Source: Enteractinococcus fodinae (GTDB taxonomy: Bacteria > Actinomycetota > Actinomycetes > Actinomycetales > Micrococcaceae). From it: DNA of 64,000 bases. Each line of letters starts with the position of its first letter. Position 1 is the first letter of the stretch. Both the position numbers and the translations under genes were made by a program. The stretch is from positions 2,480,001 to 2,544,000 of the forward strand of contig NZ_JAVDYJ010000001.1 of NCBI RefSeq assembly GCF_031458395.1, in the 5' to 3' direction. Below, one piece after another: positions 32,880 through 41,367 of the stretch. Under the pieces are notes generated by a model that was not told where the DNA came from, ran no database searches, and saw only the letters and a list, made by a program, of their open reading frames with translations.

Positions 32880-33752
32880 TTAGGCTTCGGGAATAGGTTT
32901 GCCGTAGACCTCGAGGGTGACCTCTTCAGGATCTGGTCCGCCACGTTGGCCCGTATCCAACTCATACAGCGTGCGGATCTGATCAGGGGTCAGCTCGATA
33001 TCGAAGACATCGAAATTTTCGGCGATCCTGGCCGGGGTTACTGATTTCGGGATCGCTGAACGGCCTTCTTGTAGGTGCCAGGCCAACATGATTTGGGCCG
33101 GGGTGCGACCGTGCTCGGCAGCGATCGCACCAATGGTGTCATCCTCAAACGTGGTTTTATCCTGGCCGCCGTAGACGGTGATGCCTCCGATGGGTGACCA
33201 GGCCTGCGTGACGATGCCCCACTGTGGGTTGAGTTCCCGCACCGTAGGTTGGGTGAAATACGGGTGCAATTCGATCTGATTCACGGCCGGGACGATACTG
33301 GTGTGATCACGCAGCGTCTTGAGGTGTTTAACCATAAAGTTACTCACCCCAATGGCCCGGACGCGACCGTCGGCGAGGAGTCTTTCTAAAGCTCGGTATG
33401 CTTCGATCGTCCGATCGAATTCGCTGTACAGAACTTGATGCAGTAAGAGCAGGTCGATGGTCTCAACGCCCAGTTTGTTCGCGCTCTTGTCGAAGGCGTG
33501 CAGTGTTTTGTCGTACCCGTAATCGCTAACCCAGATCTTGGTTTCAAGAAACACGTTGTCGCGATCCAGACCGGAAGCGCGGATGGCTTCTCCGACGGCT
33601 CGTTCATTGCCATAGGCCGCGGCTGTGTCGATGTGCCGGTATCCAACCCGCAGTGCTGCGGCCACGGCTTCAGCGGTTTCGTCCGGCGGGATTTGATACA
33701 CGCCAAACCCTAGCGCCGGCATGGTGACTCCGTTATTCAACGTCAATTCCAT
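32880..33752 (-). CDS. Aldo/keto reductase
   Basis: The 290-residue protein is a typical NADPH-dependent AKR of the 2,5-diketogluconate reductase-like class. The catalytic tetrad is Asp42, Tyr47 (GYRHIDTAAAYGNE), Lys72 (ETKIW) and His105 (DLLLLHQ). Substrate and cofactor blocks include IGVSNFMVKHLKTL, NQIELHPYF, and late SAIPKSVTPARIAEN. The usual HWP after the catalytic His reads HQVLYSEF. The ATG at 33752 gives the family's normal N-terminus; the longer frame to 33818 does not. An inverted repeat lies directly before this ATG. Natural substrate unknown. Confidence 0.93.
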   Translation of the reverse strand: MELTLNNGVTMPALGFGVYQIPPDETAEAVAAALRVGYRHIDTAAAYGNERAVGEAIRASGLDRDNVFLETKIWVSDYGYDKTLHAFDKSANKLGVETIDLLLLHQVLYSEFDRTIEAYRALERLLADGRVRAIGVSNFMVKHLKTLRDHTSIVPAVNQIELHPYFTQPTVRELNPQWGIVTQAWSPIGGITVYGGQDKTTFEDDTIGAIAAEHGRTPAQIMLAWHLQEGRSAIPKSVTPARIAENFDVFDIELTPDQIRTLYELDTGQRGGPDPEEVTLEVYGKPIPEA

Positions 33753-33771
33753 AACCCCACAGTATGGGGTT
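33753..33771 (-). promoter_or_regulatory. Inverted repeat touching the aldo/keto reductase start codon
   Basis: AACCCCA and TGGGGTT form a perfect 7-bp hairpin with a 5-base loop, immediately before the ATG. It would sequester the only G-rich ribosome-binding candidate, or serve as an operator. Confidence 0.4.
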
Positions 33772-33824
33772 GCTGGCCTCTGATAAACCCCGGATCGATA
33801 ATTTTTTTGATCCGGCAATGAAAA

Positions 33825-33872
33825 ACTCCCCAGTCGTTGGGCACTGATTGTTCAGCCTAATTTCTGAGGAGT
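33825..33872 (-). terminator. Terminator downstream of the DUF6480-type gene
   Basis: On the minus strand ACTCCTCAG pairs with CTGGGGAGT (9 bp, one G-U), followed by TTTTTCATT. A second smaller hairpin, CCGGATC/GATCCGG, lies at 33790-33815. Confidence 0.6.
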
Positions 33873-33889
33873 ATTTCGTGGGGTTAGAG

Positions 33890-34159
33890 CTAGTCCCAGA
33901 GACCGATTGCGTAGGCAACGAAGATAAATACGAAGATGACGGCGATGGCAATCATCAGCGTCAAAGCGAGCTTCGAACGTGGCGGTTTGGCCTCGGGTGT
34001 ATGCGAGGGGGTCGAAGTCGCCGACTGAGAGTCGGGCGGGGTGTGGCCGGGTTTCACGCCACCGCCGGCTTCTAGGTCGTTGTCGCCATTCGTCCCTGGG
34101 TCAATATTAGGGTTTCGCGGCTCGTGTTGGCTCGGATCTTCCGGATCACGGTTAGACAC
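33890..34159 (-). CDS. DUF6480-type small membrane protein
   Basis: The 89-residue protein has a hydrophilic Pro/Asp/Asn-rich N-terminal half (NPNIDPGTNGDNDLEAGGGV, then PGHTPPDSQSATS) and one C-terminal membrane helix (LALTLMIAIAVIFVFIFVAYAIG). The LE-x-GGGV-x-PG-x-TPP pattern is that of the actinobacterial DUF6480 family. The bulk would face the cytoplasm. No function is known. It stands alone, followed by two hairpins. Confidence 0.8.
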   Translation of the reverse strand: MSNRDPEDPSQHEPRNPNIDPGTNGDNDLEAGGGVKPGHTPPDSQSATSTPSHTPEAKPPRSKLALTLMIAIAVIFVFIFVAYAIGLWD

Positions 34160-34308
34160 TGTGACTCACCTCCATGAGCTAGCTCGGATCGCTCGTCGAT
34201 CGAGCTGAAACGGTCTGGTTTCAGCCTAAATTCCTTGACCCGAGCATGGCAATAGCGTAGCGACGACGTCAGGCCGCACTCACTGAGCGTTGAGGTTCAG
34301 ACACGCAC

Positions 34309-34351
34309 AAGGGCCAGTGCGTACCTTAGAAACAGATACTCACTGGCCCTT
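34309..34351 (-). terminator. Hairpin downstream of the small two-helix membrane gene
   Basis: AAGGGCCAGTG and CACTGGCCCTT are perfect 11-bp arms with a 21-base loop. The stem lies 51-93 bases past the stop of the minus-strand gene at 34402, so it is a probable terminator. Confidence 0.65.
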
Positions 34352-34401
34352 GAACTGTCCGTCGTATCGACCCTATTGGATCGACGCTGCGAACTCAGGC
34401 G

Positions 34402-34665
34402 CTAATACTTCTCTTGGCCCGTCGTGATCTTTCTGAGTCGCCGGATGGCATCGATAATGAGCACAGCTGCAATGACGAAGAGCACCCAACCAATAGCATC
34501 AGGCTGGTTGGCGACGGTGACGAACCGTACCCCTACGCCGATCATGAGAACGGCACCCACAAGCTCGAGCGGTACCGCGAAAAAACCCATGCGAGTCGCC
34601 GATTTGGTGGTTTCAGGCTTCTGCCGCTCTGGCTGCTCGCCTGGCTTCGGTTCACGAGGATTCAT
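34402..34665 (-). CDS. Small two-helix membrane protein, unknown
   Basis: The 87-residue protein has a charged N-terminal 24 residues (EPKPGEQPERQKPETTKSA), two membrane helices (about 27-50 and 57-75) and a basic tail (RRLRKITTGQEKY). I do not recognise a family. The helices contain the Gly/Val-rich AVLMIGVGVRFVTV. GAGGGAACT lies just upstream of the ATG as a ribosome site, which supports translation. Confidence 0.65.
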   Translation of the reverse strand: MNPREPKPGEQPERQKPETTKSATRMGFFAVPLELVGAVLMIGVGVRFVTVANQPDAIGWVLFVIAAVLIIDAIRRLRKITTGQEKY

Positions 34666-34727
34666 AGTTCCCTCCCTTTCACCCTTCGGTTTAAGGATGT
34701 CGTGCCTCCACGCTAATACCCAGCCTG

Positions 34728-34934
34728 TCAGCGCGGAAGGTTCGAACTACAGCACGCGCGGTTTTCTGGCGTGAGTTCCGTCGGCTCTACCGCTTCATGC
34801 TGGGCATCCAAAGTGAAACTGTGAGCTTGGTGATAATTCAAAAACAATCGTTTAAACCATGCGTGAGGCCCGTTCAACCCGCCGCGCAGTTGTTCAACGG
34901 TGTTTCTCCACATCAACTCGAAGACAAGCACCAT
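34728..34934 (-). CDS. Possible small hypothetical protein in a 364-base gap
   Basis: The gap between 34666 and 35029 has no recognised gene. This 68-residue frame (or 61 residues from an inner ATG, beginning MWRNTVEQLRGGL) has plausible composition, with NGPHAWFKRLFLNYHQAHSF and a Cys pair near the end, but no clear ribosome site and no family I know. It is offered as a weak candidate only. Confidence 0.25.
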   Translation of the reverse strand: MVLVFELMWRNTVEQLRGGLNGPHAWFKRLFLNYHQAHSFTLDAQHEAVEPTELTPENRACCSSNLPR

Positions 34935-35029
34935 TCAGCCGCACAAAGCTCAAGTGATCATCGCTTTATTTCCCCGCAAGTGTCGACAATGCACGTGGCC
35001 CACCTCCACCCGAGTACCGTAAGAGGCCT

Positions 35030-35482
35030 TTAGGACTGGGCGAGGTGGGCCAGAGCGCGAATCCCGGCCTCATAGCCGTGAGCACCGAGGCCCACAATCA
35101 CGCCAGCGGCCACCGGTGACAGATAGGAGTGGTGCCGGAAGGTTTCGCGCGCGTGCACGTTTGAGATATGTACTTCGATGGTTGGCACACTGATCCCGGA
35201 AATCGCATCCGCTAAGGCAACAGAGGTGTGCGTGTAGGCGCCGGCGTTGAGGACCACGCCGATGCTGTCTCCGCTGATAACCGCCCGGCCGGCTTCATGA
35301 ATCCAGTCCAGGAGTTCCCCCTCGTGATTCGACTGGCGGAAGTCCAGCTGAAACCCAAGATTGTCCACGACTTGAGCGCACAGAGTTTCGATGTCAGCTA
35401 GCGTCTGTGTGCCATAGGTGCCCGGATCGCGGGTGCCCAGCAAGTTCAGGTTGGGGCCATTGAGTACATAAACAGACTGCAT
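35030..35482 (-). CDS. aroQ: Type II 3-dehydroquinate dehydratase
   Basis: AroQ dehydrates 3-dehydroquinate to 3-dehydroshikimate in the shikimate pathway. The 150-residue protein is full length with VLNGPNLNLLGTRDP, catalytic Tyr23, FRQSNHEGELLDWIH, NAGAYTHTSVALADAI and EVHISNVHARETFRHHSYLS with His105. The mobile lid reads TYGTQT. No other shikimate genes are in the window, so it is dispersed from the aro cluster. Family members assemble as dodecamers. Confidence 0.96.
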   Translation of the reverse strand: MQSVYVLNGPNLNLLGTRDPGTYGTQTLADIETLCAQVVDNLGFQLDFRQSNHEGELLDWIHEAGRAVISGDSIGVVLNAGAYTHTSVALADAISGISVPTIEVHISNVHARETFRHHSYLSPVAAGVIVGLGAHGYEAGIRALAHLAQS

Positions 35483-35583
35483 ACGTAATCCTCACAAGGT
35501 TGATGACTGGCACCTAGTGTAGTGCGGTTTGTCCGGTCGGACGCGTCCCGGTCATCCCTGGACGGTTGTTACACTGAGTCATT

Positions 35584-36828
35584 GTGCCAGCCTTCGCCAA
35601 ACCCTCGAGCTTTTTGCGGCGTCGTCCCAGACCTCGCCAAACCCAGATTACTGAACGCCGCCGTTTGGTCGTCATGCTGGCGATGGCGTTGGGTGCCTTC
35701 GGCATCGGCACCACCGAGTTCGTGTCGATGGGCTTGCTCAATCTCATCGCTGAAGACTTCGCCATCACCGAAGACACCGCCGGGGTCATCATCAGCGCCT
35801 ACGCCCTGGGAGTCGTAGTGGGCGCCCCGTTGATCACCGCCTTCACCGGGATGGTGCCACGCCGACGGCTGTTATTACTGCTCATGGCCGCCTTTACTCT
35901 CGGCAATGGGCTGTCGTTGTTGGCGACCAACTACGAAACGTTGCTGGTGGCTCGGTTTATCGCGGGACTCCCCCACGGCGCCTACTTTTCAATTGCCGGG
36001 TTATCCGCCGCGTCCATGGCACCGGTGGCACAACGCGGCCGCGCCGTAGCTTTTATCACCATGGGATTATCGGTGGCCACCGTGATCGGGGTGCCCGCGG
36101 CCCAAGCCCTCGGAGCGGCACTCGGGTGGCCGGCTGCCTACGGGTTAGTGACGGTCATCGGTCTGGTGACCGTAGCCGCGCTGTGGGTCGTGATGCCGCA
36201 TATGACCAAGATGCGGCCAACGAATCCGCGCACCGAATTGGGTGCGCTGCGTCGTTCGCAAGTGTGGTTGACTTTGGCTCTGGGCACCGTGGGTTTTGGT
36301 GGGATGTTTGCCGTCTACACGTATATCTCGTGGACCATGACCGAACGTGCCGGGCTAGATGGTTCTTGGATGTGGCTGGTGTTGATGGTTTATGGTGTCG
36401 GGTCGGTGGCCGGGACGTGGTTTGGTGGGCGGCTATCGGACCGCAACCTGGAACTGGGCATCTTGTTCTCGCTGCTGATGATCGCTATCGCCTTGGCCGC
36501 ATTCTATGTCACCTCGACCCACCCGGTGCTGGGTGTGGTCAACTTCGGGCTGATCGGGTTCTTTGGTTCTAGTTTGGTGCCCAGCCTGCAGATCCGGCTC
36601 ATGGACGTCGCCGGGGACGCGCAAACGTTGGCCGCAGCGCTGAACCACTCGGCCTTGAATCTAGCGAATGCTTCTGGGGCGGCCATCGGTGGGGCGGTGA
36701 TTGCGGCTGGGTTCAGTTATTCGGCTCCCGCACTGGCCGGTATGCTCCTGGCGTTGGCCGCGATCGTGTTGTGGTTGCCGACATTCTGGTTGCGCCGACG
36801 TCAGCTAGCCCGGTTGAGCAGGGCTTAG
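35584..36828 (+). CDS. MFS transporter, DHA1 drug/arabinose-exporter type
   Basis: The 414-residue protein has a basic N-terminal tail then 12 helices. It resembles the AraJ/Cmr group: MLAMALGAFGIGTTEFVSMGLLNLIAEDF, a loop with TGMVPRRRLLLLLMAAFTLGN, ARFIAGLPHGAYFSIAGLSAA, and NHSALNLANASGAAIGG in the second half. Members export drugs, sugars or other small molecules. GTG at 35584 is used; an ATG at 35674 would cut off the basic tail. It overlaps the stop of the minus-strand gene at 36825 by four bases. Confidence 0.85.
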   Translation: MPAFAKPSSFLRRRPRPRQTQITERRRLVVMLAMALGAFGIGTTEFVSMGLLNLIAEDFAITEDTAGVIISAYALGVVVGAPLITAFTGMVPRRRLLLLLMAAFTLGNGLSLLATNYETLLVARFIAGLPHGAYFSIAGLSAASMAPVAQRGRAVAFITMGLSVATVIGVPAAQALGAALGWPAAYGLVTVIGLVTVAALWVVMPHMTKMRPTNPRTELGALRRSQVWLTLALGTVGFGGMFAVYTYISWTMTERAGLDGSWMWLVLMVYGVGSVAGTWFGGRLSDRNLELGILFSLLMIAIALAAFYVTSTHPVLGVVNFGLIGFFGSSLVPSLQIRLMDVAGDAQTLAAALNHSALNLANASGAAIGGAVIAAGFSYSAPALAGMLLALAAIVLWLPTFWLRRRQLARLSRA

Positions 36829-38585
36829 GAGAAATGCTGGTCTAAGAGATCGTCAATGTGGTCCATGGCCATCATCAGCCCGTAGAACGTCGCTGCGGCC
36901 AAGGGTGATGGGACACGCGGTTCGCCACGGTCCAGTTCAATCAGTTCCATGGAGGCCATGGAGTGCAGGTATTCATCGGACCGTTGATGGACCATTTGGG
37001 CCCGGAAATCATCGGCACCGGGTGGATCCAGCGGCGGCAGGGCTTGGAGCGCGTTGAGTAGCCGGGCGATGGTGTGGCCCACCGAGGAGATCTCCAGCGG
37101 GGCATATTCTAGCGCGTGGACCAGGAAAATTTTCACATAGGTCGCGACCAGTCCCTCTGCGCCTTCAAAAGGTAGGCGTTCGGCCCCGAAATATTCTTCT
37201 GCGGTGGGGCCACGCTGTGCGACCGAGTCGCCGATCGTGAGCATGCCGAGCTCTTGGAGAGTCCACCACCAGATCATCAGCTCAGGTACGTCCAGGGCCG
37301 AGGTCACATAACCGCGCACCGGCGGTGAGGGCAGTTCCGCTACCCCGTGCAACTCCAGGCCAATCATCTGGCCGACAAGCCGGAGGTCGTCGCGCTTGGG
37401 CGCGCCTTCTTCGGTGACGGGGCGCGGGGTGGCCAACCACTCGTAGAGCTGACGACTGCCCGATACGATTGGCAAGTCGACAATCGTTGCGTAGCGCTCG
37501 TCGACCGCGACCTGTTGTGCGGTGTCATAGATCAGCTCAAAATCCCACGGGGATTCTTCATGCGGCAGGGTTAGATCGGTGATCTGGGCGTGCGCGTGAT
37601 GCCACCGTTCTGGCTCGAGACTGGTCCGGAGTCGAAACTGCAGATAGTACTTGACGATTTCCAGGGCGGTGCCCAGATATTTTGGATCGGTGCGCTCGTG
37701 GACCAAGAGCATCCAATCATCAAAATCTTCCGGGTCATGTGGATTCAGGTCGACGTCATGGGCCTCGTCCACCATGGTCGCAAAAATCTCGACGACTTTG
37801 CTCGCGATATCGGAGACCTCGGATTGGCTTTTGACCCAGGTTTCGAAATCGCTCAAATACTGTTGCGGCGTGGCACGCAGTCCACCGGGAAGCTCTTCGG
37901 CCGGCTGCTCGTCGTCTTGGGCCGGGAGCACTTCGTCCAAGATCTCATCAAAGTCAGCGTCTCGGTGGTGGGCAATAGCTTGGACGGTCGCGGTGAGCAG
38001 CAATACCCCGGCGCGAGACACTTCGAATCCGCCGTGCTCCCCAAGCAAGGCATCCAGGGAGCGGAAGGCACGACCTTTGGCCGCCAAACCGAGGATGTGT
38101 TGGGCGGCGGCTCGCGTGGTGGTCTCGACTTTTGGGATTTCAATGACGTGCAGGGCGGGATGGTACTGCTCGTTGCGATAGATGGTATCCAGCGTTTCGA
38201 CCGTGACACCGGTCAGGTGGCCGCTGCTGGGCCGGTGTCGTGTGGGGACCGGCCCGATCGAACCGAACAGGACTTGAATTTGGGCCCCGTCTTGGGCGTG
38301 GTGAGCGGTCAAAAGCTCGCGCAAAGTGTTGACGGTGCGGACCCGCTGTTCGCCAACGGGTGTGCTGAGTTCCAGATTGTGGCGTTCCACGACCCGCATC
38401 ATGGCAGCTTTGAGCCGCTCCGGGTCGGCTTCGTTGAGATGTTCGACGTCGATACCCTCGTCGGCTAGCAGCGGGGCGAGTTGTTCGAGCAGGTCAGCGG
38501 TCGGACCGGAGTAGTGACGGATTTCGACGCCAGGGGGTAACTGTAGAAAGCCTGGATCGTCGAAGGGTGACTTCGACTCAGTCAT
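36825..38585 (-). CDS. Uncharacterised 586-residue protein, paralogue of the one at 44447
   Basis: A soluble acidic protein with no signal peptide or membrane segment. From about residue 80 it aligns by eye with the 405-residue protein at 44447-45664: VRTVNTLRELL, GSIGP then RPSSGHL, ETLDTIYRNEQ, AAKGRAFRSLDALL, YATIVDLPIVSGSRQLYEWL, TEEGAPKRDDLRLVGQMIG, YVTSALDVPELMIWWW, and LVATYVKIF. The first 80 residues and a middle block (about 270-380) have no counterpart there. The repeated VT-x-G-x-x-R-x-D and V-x-S-x-x-x-PEL patterns recall a winged-helix-like repeat seen in actinobacterial hypothetical proteins. It is last in the kinase-regulator-symporter operon, 39 bases after the symporter gene. 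Confidence 0.8.
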   Translation of the reverse strand: MTESKSPFDDPGFLQLPPGVEIRHYSGPTADLLEQLAPLLADEGIDVEHLNEADPERLKAAMMRVVERHNLELSTPVGEQRVRTVNTLRELLTAHHAQDGAQIQVLFGSIGPVPTRHRPSSGHLTGVTVETLDTIYRNEQYHPALHVIEIPKVETTTRAAAQHILGLAAKGRAFRSLDALLGEHGGFEVSRAGVLLLTATVQAIAHHRDADFDEILDEVLPAQDDEQPAEELPGGLRATPQQYLSDFETWVKSQSEVSDIASKVVEIFATMVDEAHDVDLNPHDPEDFDDWMLLVHERTDPKYLGTALEIVKYYLQFRLRTSLEPERWHHAHAQITDLTLPHEESPWDFELIYDTAQQVAVDERYATIVDLPIVSGSRQLYEWLATPRPVTEEGAPKRDDLRLVGQMIGLELHGVAELPSPPVRGYVTSALDVPELMIWWWTLQELGMLTIGDSVAQRGPTAEEYFGAERLPFEGAEGLVATYVKIFLVHALEYAPLEISSVGHTIARLLNALQALPPLDPPGADDFRAQMVHQRSDEYLHSMASMELIELDRGEPRVPSPLAAATFYGLMMAMDHIDDLLDQHFS

Positions 38586-38624
38586 ATGGGCACGATAGCA
38601 GCGTCACCGGTGCGCAGAATAGGT

Positions 38625-40130
38625 TCAGGCGTCGCTTGTGGACTCCGTGGCGTGTTGTCTGGCGTGTTCGGGGAGGTGCAGTTTGGCCATGACCGCATCG
38701 GTGGTGGCCGGTGGGCGTTGCGAGCCTAGAGCCGAAACCAGCATGGTCACGACCAATACCAGCGGCACCGTCCACAGTGCTGGGTATTGCAACATGGTGG
38801 TGGTCAGGCCCTCGGTGTCGCTGAACTGGCCGGTGAGCAGCGCGGTCAGCGAGATGATAGCCCCGGTGAGCATGCCGGTGATCGCCCCGTGGACGGTCAG
38901 GCCGCGCCACCAGATGGCTAGCAAGACAATGGGTGCCAGCGATGAGGCCGTAAAGGTGAACACCATGGCCACCGCGCCTGCGAGCGCAAGGTCGGTGGTG
39001 ACAAATGCGGCGATGATGGGCAGTACCAGGGCGAGGATCGCGCCGATGCGGAAGCCGCGCACGGTGCCGCCGAAAAATTCTTGGGAGACTACCCCGGAGA
39101 TGGAGACGACCAGTCCCGAGGCGGTGGACAGGAAGGCGGCGAATGCGCCGCCGGCGACCAGGGCGGTCAGCAGGTCGCCGAGGAGCCCGTTGAACAGTGC
39201 CTCTGGCAGGTGCAGGAGCGCGGTGTCGGTAGGGGCACTGGCGGTCAGTTCTGGGAGCACCGCCCGAGCGACCACGCCCAGAATGATCGGCAAGAGATAA
39301 AACGCAGCGAGCAAACCTAGCAGGAGCACGGTGGTCCGGCGGGCCGAGGGGCCATCGGGGTTGGTGTAGAACCGGACTAAGACGTGCGACAGTCCCAGCG
39401 TGCCGAGCATCAGCGCCGCTACCAGCGAGATGGTCCGATAGGTCGAGGAGTGGGTATCAGCCACTAAAGCGACCTCAAAGGCGTTGGCAAGATCTGGTAG
39501 CACTTCGGCTTCCCCGGCCCCTAAGCGCAACACGATAAACACGGTGGGGATAAACAGTGCCGAGAGTTTGAACCAGTATTGGACGGCTTGGGCCACCGTC
39601 ACGGAGCGCATCCCACCTGAGACCACCGTGGGTAATACCACCAGCACGACAATCGCCGGGCCCAACCAGGCCGGCAACCCGGTCGTGGCCGATAGTGCTA
39701 GTGCGGCACCGTGCAGTTGCGGGACGATGTAGAGCCAACCGGTGACGACCACGAGTAACGCGGTGAGCCGGCGCAGTGCTGAGGACGGCAGTCGCAGGCT
39801 CATCAGATCCGGAATGGTGTAGGCCCCCGACCTACGCAGTGGTGCGGCAACAAACACCAATAGTGACAGGAAGCCTGCGGTGTAACCCACCGGAAACCAC
39901 AGGCCGTGGGGGCCAAACGCCATGATGAGTCCGGCCACTCCGAGGAAGGACGCGGCCGAGAGGTATTCGCCAGCAATGGCTGAGGCATTCATCCACGGGG
40001 GCACCCTGCGAGAGGCCACGTAGAAGTCTCGCGTCGTGCGGGTTCGGCGCAGACCAAAGACACTGATCAGGATGGTCACGACACAGACCGTCCCGATGGA
40101 TGCAAGGACTAAGAGCGCGTCATCGGTCAT
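38625..40130 (-). CDS. Sodium/solute symporter, acetate/monocarboxylate type
   Basis: The 501-residue SSS-family protein has about 13 helices. Diagnostic blocks are RTTRDFYVASRRVPPWMNASAIAGEYLSAASFLGVAGL (about 30-68), the ActP/MctC signature with substrate-binding residues, and GTLGLSHVLVRFYTNPDGPSARR with the conserved VRFYT-x-P. It resembles monocarboxylate transporters such as ActP and MctC, so acetate, propionate or pyruvate uptake is likely. It overlaps the upstream small membrane gene by ATGA. The genes before it encode a LytTR regulator and a soluble kinase, which raises the possibility that it also acts as the sensor. Confidence 0.92.
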   Translation of the reverse strand: MTDDALLVLASIGTVCVVTILISVFGLRRTRTTRDFYVASRRVPPWMNASAIAGEYLSAASFLGVAGLIMAFGPHGLWFPVGYTAGFLSLLVFVAAPLRRSGAYTIPDLMSLRLPSSALRRLTALLVVVTGWLYIVPQLHGAALALSATTGLPAWLGPAIVVLVVLPTVVSGGMRSVTVAQAVQYWFKLSALFIPTVFIVLRLGAGEAEVLPDLANAFEVALVADTHSSTYRTISLVAALMLGTLGLSHVLVRFYTNPDGPSARRTTVLLLGLLAAFYLLPIILGVVARAVLPELTASAPTDTALLHLPEALFNGLLGDLLTALVAGGAFAAFLSTASGLVVSISGVVSQEFFGGTVRGFRIGAILALVLPIIAAFVTTDLALAGAVAMVFTFTASSLAPIVLLAIWWRGLTVHGAITGMLTGAIISLTALLTGQFSDTEGLTTTMLQYPALWTVPLVLVVTMLVSALGSQRPPATTDAVMAKLHLPEHARQHATESTSDA

Positions 40131-40600
40131 GAGTGTGCCGCCTGTGGCTGGTCATAGTGGACTTGTTGTTCTTGAGCGGTTGCTCGGCCCACATAGAACC
40201 AGCCTAAAAAGATCAGCAAGGGGATGACGATGACCACCGGAAAGAGCCATTCGACCGGCACGCCAATCACCCGGGTTGCTGCCAGGGCGGGGCTGAAATG
40301 AAATGCGAGGTTCCCGACCACCACCACGCCGATGAACCACGCCATCAAGCTGACCGCCAACCGGAGTTGGGTGCGCATCAGACGACGCACGGTCTGCTGG
40401 ATGGCGGGCTGTTGGTGTTGGCGGGCGCGGTCTGCCGGATTGTGCAGCACCTCTTGGACGCTGGGTAACCCGGTGGGCATTTCCACGGGTACTCGGCGGG
40501 CGCGCATGGCGCGAATGCTCTCAGGGACTTCGGCGGGCGGTTCGGGTTCTCGAATCAGGTCTAGTTCGAAATCCTCATCGTCCTGGTACTGCGGGGTCAT
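40127..40600 (-). CDS. Small two-helix membrane protein coupled to the symporter
   Basis: The 157-residue protein has an acidic N-terminal region (QYQDDEDFELDLI), a basic stretch, and two membrane helices at about 82-102 and 117-140, with a final GWFYVGRATAQEQQ. In layout it parallels DUF485 subunits that precede ActP symporters, as at 42340 in this window, although the sequences differ. Its stop overlaps the symporter start and its start overlaps the stop of the regulator gene, both by ATGA. It is likely an accessory subunit of the symporter. Confidence 0.7.
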   Translation of the reverse strand: MTPQYQDDEDFELDLIREPEPPAEVPESIRAMRARRVPVEMPTGLPSVQEVLHNPADRARQHQQPAIQQTVRRLMRTQLRLAVSLMAWFIGVVVVGNLAFHFSPALAATRVIGVPVEWLFPVVIVIPLLIFLGWFYVGRATAQEQQVHYDQPQAAHS

Positions 40601-41367
40601 CCACTACTCCGGGGCACCGTGCGGAAGTTCAATTGTTTGAGGCGCTGGCGCACTTGCGGCATGAGCCGTCGGCTCACGGGCAGTTCCGTGTCGTCCAGAT
40701 AGATGCGCATCCGACCGTCCTGCTGCACAATCTTGGTCGCGTAATTCAGGTTGACCACGTGTGAGCGGTGGATGCGCACGAAATCGTAAACCGCCCACTC
40801 TTCTTCAATCCCGGCCAGCGACAGCCGTACCAGGTGCGAATCGTCTGCGGTATAAATCCGAGCGTAATCACCTTGCGCTTGGGCCCACCGGATGCTGCGG
40901 ATCGGTAGGAGTAATTGTTGGGACCCCTGTTGGACGGCGATCCGGCCTTGGTCTGGGATCTGGGTCAACGGCCCGGTGTCGACTCGGTTGAGGGTTTTGC
41001 GCAACGCCTCGTGGAGTCGTGCAGGCCGGACAGGTTTGAGTAAGTAGTCCAGTGCGTCTAATTCGAAAGCGTGCACGGCGGGACGGGCATCGGCGGTCAC
41101 AAAAACCACGTGCGGGGTGTCGCTGGTTTCCTGTCGACGCAATTCATGCGCCAGATCCATGCCCGTCGCACCCGGCATGTGAATGTCTAACAGCACCACA
41201 TCAATGCGGTGCCGGCGCAGCACTTCTTTGGCTTCAGCGACGTTAGTGGCGGTGTGCACCTGGCTGACCAGCGGGTCGGCTTCTAACAGCCACTGCATTT
41301 GCTGGACGGCTGGCAGTTCATCGTCGACGGTCAGGACTCGCAGCCGGCGTTCGGCGGATGAGGTCAT
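40597..41367 (-). CDS. LytTR-family response regulator
   Basis: The 256-residue protein has a receiver domain (about 8-125) with acidic Asp15-Asp16, phospho-acceptor Asp61 (VVLLDIHMPG), the switch Thr in FVTADARPAV, and Lys in LLKPVRP. A LytTR DNA-binding domain follows at about 150-250: RSIRWAQAQGDYARIYTADD, then FVRIHRSHVVNLNYATKI and ELPVSRRLMPQVRQRL. LytTR regulators bind pairs of 9-bp repeats. The ATG at 41367 overlaps the kinase stop by one base. It is likely phosphorylated by that kinase to control one or both symporter operons. Confidence 0.94.
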   Translation of the reverse strand: MTSSAERRLRVLTVDDELPAVQQMQWLLEADPLVSQVHTATNVAEAKEVLRRHRIDVVLLDIHMPGATGMDLAHELRRQETSDTPHVVFVTADARPAVHAFELDALDYLLKPVRPARLHEALRKTLNRVDTGPLTQIPDQGRIAVQQGSQQLLLPIRSIRWAQAQGDYARIYTADDSHLVRLSLAGIEEEWAVYDFVRIHRSHVVNLNYATKIVQQDGRMRIYLDDTELPVSRRLMPQVRQRLKQLNFRTVPRSSG

